13,519 nucleotides of DNA from CAYVMN01 sp964452575 (GTDB taxonomy: Bacteria > Desulfobacterota > DSM-4660 > Desulfatiglandales > Desulfatiglandaceae), in the NCBI GenBank assembly GCA_964452575.1, contig CAYVMN010000133.1, forward strand, positions 1-13,519, given 5' to 3'. Numbering within the stretch: the first letter of the stretch is position 1; the number at the start of each line of letters is the position of its first letter. Below, in pieces: positions 1-5,888 of the stretch. The translations under genes were made by a program, and so were the position numbers. The notes under the pieces were generated by a model, which saw nothing but the letters and a program-made list of their open reading frames with translations, was not told the DNA's origin and made no database searches.

Positions 1-212
1 TCATAGTTGATATTCTCGTCCCAGTCCACCCCCTGGGTCTGGCATCCCTTGTGATAGGCATAGTCATCCCAATTGAGGACGGGGTGTTCAAAGGCCATTG
101 GGTTATCAGCCAATTCACCCGTATAAATGGGCCGGTCAGCTGGCGGGATCTTGGTCTGGATGAATCTATCATAGGCCCCTTTTGCCATCTTTTCATACTC
201 GTCTCGTGTCAT
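1..212 (-). CDS. Unrecognised protein, N-terminal 70 residues only (runs off the window)
   Basis: An open frame begins at an ATG at 210-212 (minus strand) and stays open to the window edge. The start is well supported by a perfect AGGAGG ribosome site at 222-227, nine bases upstream. The visible product begins MTRDEYEKMAKGAYDR and is soluble, rich in acidic and aromatic residues, with no signal peptide or membrane segment. It contains IPPADRPIYTGE, an FEHPVLNWDDYAYHKGCQ stretch and a lone Cys. I do not recognise the family. It lies 186 bases after the Fe-S subunit gene on the same strand and may be the next gene of the left operon, although the spacer is longer than elsewhere in that operon and contains its own structured elements. 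Confidence 0.7.
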   Translation of the reverse strand, partial: MTRDEYEKMAKGAYDRFIQTKIPPADRPIYTGELADNPMAFEHPVLNWDDYAYHKGCQTQGVDWDENINY

Positions 213-398
213 TTCAGTTAACCTCCTAATTTTTAAGTTTAATCCTAACACGAATGTTACCCTTGCCTAACTATATTGTGGCGTCACCTCCTTTCTCTCC
301 ATTAGTGCGACCTTAACGGCAACATGATCCTCAGAGAGCCACAGTTCGCACCTTTCTTATTGAACGTGAACGGTTCATAATGCTCACTTAATCGCCGT
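213..398 (-). other. Intercistronic spacer with stem-loop and an orphan Shine-Dalgarno
   Basis: This is the 186-base gap between the Fe-S subunit gene and the partial gene at the left edge. Read on the minus strand, it has a stem of GTGCGA (351-346) with TCGCAC (310-305), extendable by one G-U pair, around a 35-base loop that has a further GGC/GCC pairing. Ten bases after the stem is AAAGGAGGTGAC (294-283), a near-perfect anti-16S match with no usable start codon at normal distance. A GTG overlapping it opens only a six-codon frame. No terminator-like T tract was found. It may stabilise or separate the messages, or be the relic of a lost small gene. Confidence 0.4.
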
Positions 399-1580
399 TC
401 AGAGAGACATGGAAACCAGTTCCATGATATCCATGACCTTAATGGAATCCTCTTTTTCCAGAGATTTGACTGCATCGCTGAGGGTTATGTTGCAGAAGGG
501 ACATGCCGTCAGCAGTATTTCAGCACCTGTACTGAGCGCCTGTCTAACCCGCTTCTCGGCAATCACCTGTGACGGAACAAGACCCTTGGGCGGTTCCATC
601 CACATCCGGCCTCCCCCCATTCCGCAGCAGTCACTATCTTCTTTGGATTTCTCCATTTCCACCAAAATCACGCCGGGAATATGCTGTATCAGTTTCCTGG
701 GTTCTTCAAAGACTCCGCTACGTCTTCCCAGATAACAGGGATCATGGTAGGTCACCTTGGCATCTATCTGTGAAGAAGGCCTTAATCTATTGCTGTCAAA
801 CAACTCATTAAGGAGCTGCGTATAATGCTGAACTATTACCCCGTTGCCTGTCTTTGGATACTCCTCGGAAAAGGAATAGAAGCTGTGAGGATCTCCTGTC
901 ACAATATGGTCGATTCCGGCACTTTCAAACATCTCCATGTTGGCCTCTGACAGGTATTGAAAGAGACCCGTCTCACCCATCCTGCGGGCCTCACTGCCGC
1001 TGCTCGTTTCTTTTTCAAGGATTCCAAAGTTGACGCCTGCCCGTTTTAGGATCTTACACAGGTTCTTCGCTATCTTTTGACCCTTGGGATCATAGGAGCA
1101 AACGGAGCCCACAAAATACAGGACATCAACTTGTGTTTCCTTTGAGGCAAATTGGATATCAAGACCCTTGGCCCACTTGGCCCTTTCATGGGCAGGATAG
1201 CCCCAGGGATTGCCGCGGACGTGCATATTCTTTAGGACGGTCACCTGGTCGGGCATGGGTCCCAGCATCTTTTCCACCAAAAGCAATTCCCTGGCCTTTT
1301 CAAAGACCTCAAGGAGGGGCAGGGCCCTTGACACGTTCTTGCACATGGCGACACATTTTCCACATGTGGTGCATGAATAGACCAGGTCCCTGAGTGTTTC
1401 ATTGTATTCATTCCATTTCAGGGCGTAATAAATGGCTCGATTGATCCCAAAAGGCCCTTGAGTAACCCGGGTACCGACTACCGGGCAGACGGTGTTACAC
1501 AAGTGGCACTTCTCACACGAGACCAGGGCCTCGCCCATAAATGCCTCTATGCTCTTCCCCTGCTGTTCTTCTTCAGTCAT
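399..1580 (-). CDS. Fe-S/CCG-domain oxidoreductase subunit (GlcF/HdrD-like) with a degenerate first CCG domain
   Basis: This 393-residue cytoplasmic electron-transfer subunit resembles GlcF and HdrD. The N-terminus carries two 4Fe-4S motifs: Cys22, 25, 28, 32 and Cys70, 73, 76, 80. Two CCG (cysteine-rich) domains follow. The second is intact, with Cys282, the Cys318-Cys319-Gly pair and Cys360-x-x-Cys363. The first keeps its fold-type sequence (residues about 151-265), but the CCG-type position reads SSG (193-195) and the usual CPHCF motif reads DPHSF (230-234). Only Cys161 remains there. One cluster site has therefore probably been lost. The ATG overlaps the stop of the FAD gene by four bases (ATGA) and has an AAGGGG ribosome site, implying translational coupling. 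It probably passes electrons from the FAD subunit to a quinone, ferredoxin or heterodisulfide-type acceptor; the acceptor is not evident here. Confidence 0.88.
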   Translation of the reverse strand: MTEEEQQGKSIEAFMGEALVSCEKCHLCNTVCPVVGTRVTQGPFGINRAIYYALKWNEYNETLRDLVYSCTTCGKCVAMCKNVSRALPLLEVFEKARELLLVEKMLGPMPDQVTVLKNMHVRGNPWGYPAHERAKWAKGLDIQFASKETQVDVLYFVGSVCSYDPKGQKIAKNLCKILKRAGVNFGILEKETSSGSEARRMGETGLFQYLSEANMEMFESAGIDHIVTGDPHSFYSFSEEYPKTGNGVIVQHYTQLLNELFDSNRLRPSSQIDAKVTYHDPCYLGRRSGVFEEPRKLIQHIPGVILVEMEKSKEDSDCCGMGGGRMWMEPPKGLVPSQVIAEKRVRQALSTGAEILLTACPFCNITLSDAVKSLEKEDSIKVMDIMELVSMSL

Positions 1581-2989
1581 ACTTCCCCTTCAACATTTCC
1601 CCGGTTGAGAATATTGTTGGGATCAAAGAGTTGTTTCATTTTCTGGATTATTCCGTAACTGGTCTCTCCATACTTTTCCCGATAAAAGGGGACACGATGA
1701 GGGAGTTGACCCCAGTCACCGCCCACACCGTCGTATCTTATATTGAGTTCTTTTTCGAGGGTCCAGATTTCATTGACCACCTGTTTCATGGTTTCGGTTG
1801 GCCAGCTATAGGGGAATGCAAAGAGACAGTGGAGCGAATCTGAGCCCACATGTCCATAAAGGTAAGATTCTGTCCGCCCAATGAGGTCATTTCTGCCCTC
1901 GGTAATGTGATCCAGCTCCGCCATTGCCGCTGAAAGAAAAGGAAGGGGAGGATTTACCTCAATAGCCAGGTAACCTTTGAGCCCCTTTTCCTGTCCCCAG
2001 CGCATGGCGTTCGCCCGTATGCCCCAGACCTGTTCCTTGACCTTCGCATCCTCCAGAATAAACGCATGGGTTGCCCCTGCGCTCTTAAATAATCCCACCA
2101 TCTCCTCTGCATTTCTGGCGGCCTCTTGCTCAGTTCTGCCCATGGAACGGGTAATGGCCATGGCGCCCTGAGGGAAATCGAGGCCATAGGCCTCACAGCC
2201 TACCTTGCAGGCCTTCTCACCCACAAACTCTCCATCCAAAGGCAATGGAAATTTATTTCTGTACAGGAGTTGAATGGCCTTCCCGATCTCCTCAGTCTTT
2301 CTGAAAAAGCCAACGGCGTCAACGGTTGCGGGCATCGGATGGAGGACCATCCTGACCTGCGTGATGATCCCCAGAACCCCTTCAGACCCAATGAAAATGC
2401 GCGCCAGGTCCCATCCGGCTGCCCGCCTCAGACACTTGGATCCTGTCTGGATGATCTCCCCGGTGGGCAAAACGACCTCAAGGCCCAGGACATTGTTCAC
2501 GGGTCTTCCAAATATGTTATCTGTCAGGTGCCCAAGTGTGTTCACACTCACCGCACCCCCGATGGTGGAACCTGCTTGTGTCTGGATCGGGAGGAAATAC
2601 CCCAGTTTTCCCAGTTCACTGGTGGCATGACCGACCTTTACGCCGGCACCACATTCGAACCACTGACATTCTTCGTTAATTTCAAGGAAATTCAACCGTT
2701 CGGTACTCAGGGTGATCCCTTTATGTTTCGGCTTTGTTCCGAATATGAGAGAGGTACCTGAACCATAGGTCGATACTGGAACCCCATCATTATTGGCCCG
2801 TTTCAATATCTCGGATACCTCCTGGGCACTGCCAGGGTGAACCACAATATCCGGTAAATCCCCCTCTTCGACGTCGTAGGGCAGTGAGGTGTCGGCGTAG
2901 TTTATCCTTTCAAAGATATCCGTATATACGTGATCCTCACCTACAATGTCTCGCAGGTCTTGAGCCAGCTGCTCCAGGTCCATTTTCAT
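1577..2989 (-). CDS. FAD-linked oxidase, GlcD/D-lactate dehydrogenase-like (VAO/PCMH family)
   Basis: The 470-residue product has an N-terminal FAD-binding_4 domain (about 45-220). Landmarks are PDIVVHPGSAQEV, the FAD loop STYGSGTSL (73-81), GGAVSVNTLGHLTDN (144-158) and GSEGVLGIIT (201-210). A C-terminal FAD-oxidase domain ends in LFDPNNILNRGNV. GlcD-type enzymes oxidise 2-hydroxyacids and pass electrons to a separate Fe-S subunit, which here is the next gene. The metal/substrate motif GHVG-x4-H is kept (His380, His387). The later Glu-His-Gly motif expected near residues 420-428 instead reads DGVGGDWGQ, so the substrate may differ. I chose ATG 2989 because AAGGG lies ten bases upstream. A TTG at 3037 would overlap the M24 gene. 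The gene lies 25 bases after the M24 stop, in the same operon. Confidence 0.87.
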   Translation of the reverse strand: MKMDLEQLAQDLRDIVGEDHVYTDIFERINYADTSLPYDVEEGDLPDIVVHPGSAQEVSEILKRANNDGVPVSTYGSGTSLIFGTKPKHKGITLSTERLNFLEINEECQWFECGAGVKVGHATSELGKLGYFLPIQTQAGSTIGGAVSVNTLGHLTDNIFGRPVNNVLGLEVVLPTGEIIQTGSKCLRRAAGWDLARIFIGSEGVLGIITQVRMVLHPMPATVDAVGFFRKTEEIGKAIQLLYRNKFPLPLDGEFVGEKACKVGCEAYGLDFPQGAMAITRSMGRTEQEAARNAEEMVGLFKSAGATHAFILEDAKVKEQVWGIRANAMRWGQEKGLKGYLAIEVNPPLPFLSAAMAELDHITEGRNDLIGRTESYLYGHVGSDSLHCLFAFPYSWPTETMKQVVNEIWTLEKELNIRYDGVGGDWGQLPHRVPFYREKYGETSYGIIQKMKQLFDPNNILNRGNVEGEV

Positions 2990-3014
2990 ATAGATCCAAC
3001 CCTTCGCTAAGCGC

Positions 3015-4319
3015 CTACTCCAAGAATTTTTCCTCAAACGGATCCAGGGTAAAGAGGACCGGGCCTTTGTCCGTGATCACCACGTCCTGCTCCAGCCTAA
3101 CCGCCTGCTCAAGTCCGGGTTTACCACTGTAGGTCTCAATGGCCATATACATGTTCTGCTTGAACTCTGCGGGGTAATCAAAAGAAAATCCTCTCGAGAT
3201 CCACATACCTTCATAGAGGGTTAACCCAATGCTGTGGCCAAATTGAAACAGGCTGCAGGTCTTGTAAATGTCATCATCATACTCCGGAAAATGCCTGGCC
3301 GCATCAGCCGTTGTCTTTCCGGGCCAGGCCTCAGCTATGGCTGCATTCATGGAATCCAGCGTTTCCTTGTAAAGCTTCTTCTGTTCTGCCGTGGGCGCTA
3401 CTTCCCCACATATATGGGTCCTTGTGACATCTACGTAATAACCTCCCCCAGGACCTCTGCCGCCAATGTCGGTGATTACCAGATCCCCTTTACGAATCGG
3501 CTTGTCCGACCACCACCTCCGATAGGGATTCGTATTGCCACCGGATGCAACACAGAAGGCCTGGCCTTCTTCGAAACCCTGGTCAGTGAAATATTTCATA
3601 ATATTCCCCGCCAGTTGGCTTTCTGTAATGCCCGGACGCTTGAGCCACTCATTTCGAATCCGGTCCAGGCACGCGTCAGCAATGGCTGCCGAATATTTGC
3701 AGCACTCGAGCTCATCTACCGTCTTGATCAAGCGGGCCTCGGACATGGCAGGCCAGGCGTTTACAAGCTTCACTCCTGCCTCTTCAAAGGCTGCATGGAC
3801 CCACATATCCATAATGTCAACGCCCACTCTTTCCCCAAATACCTTTTTTTCCTTGAGGACATCAACAACCCCGGCCACCATATTCTTCACCTGCCGCTCT
3901 GTTGCCCCTTCGGACCATGTCCACGTGATCGCCGGCTTTACCCGGCCGTACATCCAGGGGCAGTTCAACTTGGCGGCCTCCATGTCAGAGCCCACCGTCT
4001 CAAACAGGACCGGCTCGCTGTCCCTGCACAAGACCGCATATCGGATGAAAATACTGTATTTCCACATCCCCTGGTATACGCCCGTGACATATCTGACATT
4101 GGCACCGTGATAAAGGACCATCGCCCCGAGATCATGATTCTCCATGGCCTCCTTGGCCCTTGCAAGCCTTTCCTGCCGCATCCGGTCAAAATTGATCCTT
4201 GCCTCCCAATCCGCCCCTGACATACTAAATAGCCGCCTTGGGGCGTAGTGATGGGGGTACTCAATATAAGAATGGTCAAGCCCTGACCTCCTGATTTCAA
4301 TCTCTTCTGCGTTACTCAT
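3015..4319 (-). CDS. M24-family metallohydrolase (creatinase/prolidase fold), paralog A
   Basis: The 434-residue protein has a creatinase-type N-terminal domain (about 40-195, with GANVRYVTG at 72-80) and a C-terminal pita-bread domain. All five metal ligands of M24 enzymes are visible: Asp284 (VITDIGG), Asp297 (YYVDVTRT), His362 (GHSIGL), Glu395 (AIETYSG) and Glu410 (RLEQDV). A dinuclear metal site is therefore likely, unlike metal-free creatinase. The family includes Xaa-Pro peptidases, ectoine hydrolase, creatinase and the DMSP lyase DddP; which reaction applies cannot be told. It is clearly homologous along its whole length to the M24 gene at 5889-7157, sharing blocks such as ASGGNT-x-PYRRW and GHSIGLTLYEGMWISR. 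A GGGAGG ribosome site precedes the ATG. It sits between the cupin and FAD genes in one operon. Confidence 0.88.
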   Translation of the reverse strand: MSNAEEIEIRRSGLDHSYIEYPHHYAPRRLFSMSGADWEARINFDRMRQERLARAKEAMENHDLGAMVLYHGANVRYVTGVYQGMWKYSIFIRYAVLCRDSEPVLFETVGSDMEAAKLNCPWMYGRVKPAITWTWSEGATERQVKNMVAGVVDVLKEKKVFGERVGVDIMDMWVHAAFEEAGVKLVNAWPAMSEARLIKTVDELECCKYSAAIADACLDRIRNEWLKRPGITESQLAGNIMKYFTDQGFEEGQAFCVASGGNTNPYRRWWSDKPIRKGDLVITDIGGRGPGGGYYVDVTRTHICGEVAPTAEQKKLYKETLDSMNAAIAEAWPGKTTADAARHFPEYDDDIYKTCSLFQFGHSIGLTLYEGMWISRGFSFDYPAEFKQNMYMAIETYSGKPGLEQAVRLEQDVVITDKGPVLFTLDPFEEKFLE

Positions 4320-4389
4320 CTGACTACCTCCCGTTCGTTTGACTACCGATGGTTTCTTTCCAAAACGGCAGAGGCAAGAAATGGGTCCA

Positions 4390-4839
4390 TTACTTTAATC
4401 TCTTGTCCTTTTCCGTTATCTCCCCCATGTACTTATAGTCTTCAGGTTTATAGTCCCCGGCATCAGGAGCCGAATAGACACCACAGATTTCAACTTCCTC
4501 ATCAGGATTCAGATTCCGGAACCAGTGGACGTAGCTCTTGGGAATAAAGACGGCAACCCCGGGTGAGATCTCATATTCCTCTATCTGGCCGTCCGGGTGT
4601 TCCATCCCGACTGCACCGCGGCCCCGGATACCGAAAATGACTTCCTCAATATCCACGTGAAAGTGCTTCTGATGGGCTGAAAAGCCCGGTGGAAATACGG
4701 TACGAAAAAGAGAGAGCTCTTCAGCGCCCGAGATCTTATCAGTAATGAGAAACCGTATGTCCATATTGGCAAAACCGATGTCACTTCTTGCCGTGGGTAC
4801 ACATTGGACCTCATCAACGGCGACTCTATATTTGACCAT
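4390..4839 (-). CDS. Small single-domain cupin
   Basis: The 149-residue cytoplasmic protein is a single cupin beta-barrel. Cupin motif 1 is present with ligands His59-x-His61-x3-Glu65, followed by the Gly-containing strand FGIRGRGAVG. Motif 2 (PGVAVFIPKSYVHWFRN) supplies His105, so a mononuclear metal site is predicted. Such proteins may be dioxygenases, isomerases, lyases or sensory/binding proteins. In an apparently anaerobic setting a non-oxidative role is likelier, but that is inference. The start is ATG 4839, with GGGGAG about seven bases upstream; an in-frame ATG at 4911 lacks such a site and adds 24 residues outside the fold. It lies between the GntR gene and M24 paralog A on the same strand. 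Confidence 0.85.
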   Translation of the reverse strand: MVKYRVAVDEVQCVPTARSDIGFANMDIRFLITDKISGAEELSLFRTVFPPGFSAHQKHFHVDIEEVIFGIRGRGAVGMEHPDGQIEEYEISPGVAVFIPKSYVHWFRNLNPDEEVEICGVYSAPDAGDYKPEDYKYMGEITEKDKRLK

Positions 4840-4958
4840 AAAAATCTCCCCTTTCTCGTATCTTCTCAATAAACAGGGGTAAAGGCTTTCCCGTAGCCAG
4901 TTAGGAGCCAAACCACTACTTATCCACCTGTTACCCTTTCTCTAAAGAAGAAATGAAT

Positions 4959-5627
4959 TCACGGCTTTTCGATCAGAAAATCGGATTTTAAAATGTTCTC
5001 TTTGAACATAACCAGGTGATTCTTGACAGCCCTGTCCAAGAGTTTCTCGTCGCCCTCTTGGTAGGCGTGAGCAATGGTTACGTGTTCCTCCATGGAACTT
5101 AAGAGGCGATCGCTGCTATAAAGGAAAGTTGATCTAAAGATGTCCGTCTGGTTGTAAAGCATTCGAAAGATCTTGGTGATCAATTCATTTTCCGTGAGCT
5201 CGTAAAAGAAACCGTGGAAGTGGCGGTTCAGTGTGAGATAAAGTCGAAAATCCTTTTTGCTTAAAGAACGCTTCATATCATCCAGGATCTTAGAGAGTTT
5301 TTTGCACCCTGCTCCGTCTCTCCTCTTGAGAGACAGTCTTGCCACCGGAGGTTCCACGATGAACATGACCTCACAGAAATCCTCAACGCTCTTGCGATCT
5401 ATTTCTTTTACAATAAAGCCCTTTCTAGGGAGCAGGTGTACAATCCCTTCCCCTTCCAGTTTTTTGAGGGCCTCTCTCACCGGGGACTTGCTTGTCCCCA
5501 GGTTTTTTGCAAGCTCAGTTTCGATAATTCTCTCTCCCGGCCTGATTGAGCCGCTAAGGATAGCCTTTTCAATGATCTCAAAGATCCTGTCCGACAAACT
5601 GGGATGCTCTTCAAGGATTTGTTCCAT
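4959..5627 (-). CDS. GntR-family transcriptional regulator, FCD (FadR-like) subfamily
   Basis: The 222-residue product has an N-terminal winged helix (about 8-76), including ETELAKNLGTSKSPVREALK, the signature recognition-helix region, and the wing LLPRKGFIV. A C-terminal all-helical FCD ligand-binding domain follows. Its metal/ligand positions are recognisable as Asn134 (where many relatives have Asp), His138, His182 and His204. FCD regulators usually bind small organic acids and often repress an adjacent catabolic operon. The gene leads the left operon and is divergent from M24 paralog B, so it probably controls both sides (inference). The ATG at 5625-5627 follows an AAAGGAT site. Its own -10 region overlaps an inverted repeat, suggesting autoregulation. 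Confidence 0.92.
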   Translation of the reverse strand: MEQILEEHPSLSDRIFEIIEKAILSGSIRPGERIIETELAKNLGTSKSPVREALKKLEGEGIVHLLPRKGFIVKEIDRKSVEDFCEVMFIVEPPVARLSLKRRDGAGCKKLSKILDDMKRSLSKKDFRLYLTLNRHFHGFFYELTENELITKIFRMLYNQTDIFRSTFLYSSDRLLSSMEEHVTIAHAYQEGDEKLLDRAVKNHLVMFKENILKSDFLIEKP

Positions 5628-5651
5628 TTGTGATTATCCTTTTATTTCCCC

Positions 5652-5701
5652 TCGCAAAAGCATGTCCGGATGGCAAACGGCCAAGCATCTTCCTCTTGCG
5701 A
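5652..5701 (-). promoter_or_regulatory. Nested stem-loop in the 5' leader of the GntR gene
   Basis: In the minus-strand transcript, TCGCAAGAG (5701-5693) pairs with CTTTTGCGA (5660-5652) as a nine-pair stem with one G-U. Centred in its loop, UGGC (5683-5680) and GCCA (5674-5671) form a second small hairpin around CGUUU. The structure ends 24 bases before the ATG, close to the ribosome site. It may be a leader control element, or the DNA repeat may be an operator. The pairing is seen in sequence; its function is not known. Confidence 0.4.
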
Positions 5702-5710
5702 CATTACCTA

Positions 5711-5734
5711 CAGTCGACTATATATTCCCGACTG
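5711..5734. promoter_or_regulatory. Inverted repeat CAGTCG-N12-CGACTG, candidate GntR operator
   Basis: Arms at 5711-5716 and 5729-5734 are perfect inverted repeats, and the left arm lies in an eight-base palindrome AGTCGACT (5712-5719). The repeat straddles the -10 region of the GntR promoter, the expected position for an autoregulatory operator. It does not match an operator consensus that I know. Confidence 0.4.
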
Positions 5735-5749
5735 AATCAGATTTGTCAA
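5719..5749 (-). promoter_or_regulatory. Sigma-70-type promoter for the GntR gene and left operon
   Basis: On the minus strand an exact TTGACA (5749-5744) is followed by an AT-rich AATATATA stretch. AATATA gives a 17-base spacer (5726-5721) and TATATA gives 19 bases (5724-5719). The start of transcription would be near 5712, giving a leader of about 85 bases that contains the nested stem-loop. Confidence 0.55.
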
Positions 5750-5784
5750 GTAAAAATGTGCTTCAATTTAGCTGTTGATTTTTC

Positions 5785-5814
5785 TTGACTTTCACCTGGA
5801 TTTCCTCGTCTTAT
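5785..5814 (+). promoter_or_regulatory. Possible promoter for M24 paralog B
   Basis: TTGACT (5785-5790) followed after 18 bases by TCTTAT (5809-5814) is a moderate sigma-70 match at a reasonable distance from the ATG at 5889. The surrounding sequence is AT-rich. The -10 is weak, consistent with a promoter that needs an activator or is switched by the GntR regulator, but this is uncertain. Confidence 0.33.
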
Positions 5815-5888
5815 GGAATGTAAAAGACCTCCTTCTCTGGGTGTGGATTCGTAGATAAACCGTCTGCTTTAACTGAAAGGAGAATTCA

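Noticed and set aside
2126..2761. Long plus-strand open frames opposite the FAD and M24 genes (also 3234-4220)
   Set aside because: They are antisense to well-supported genes, have no ribosome sites or recognisable domains, and have proteins of low-complexity shadow type.
4840..4911. Upstream start giving the cupin 24 extra residues
   Set aside because: The strong GGGGAG site is placed for ATG 4839, and the extra residues are not part of the cupin fold.
4840..4958. Imperfect palindrome GGGTAAAGGCTTTCCC between GntR and cupin genes
   Set aside because: Its symmetry needs a bulge, its loop would be too small for RNA, and no promoter is convincing beside it.
5257..5778. Plus-strand open frame opposite the GntR gene
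   Set aside because: It lies antisense to a clear regulator and runs through its promoter region; no domain is recognisable.
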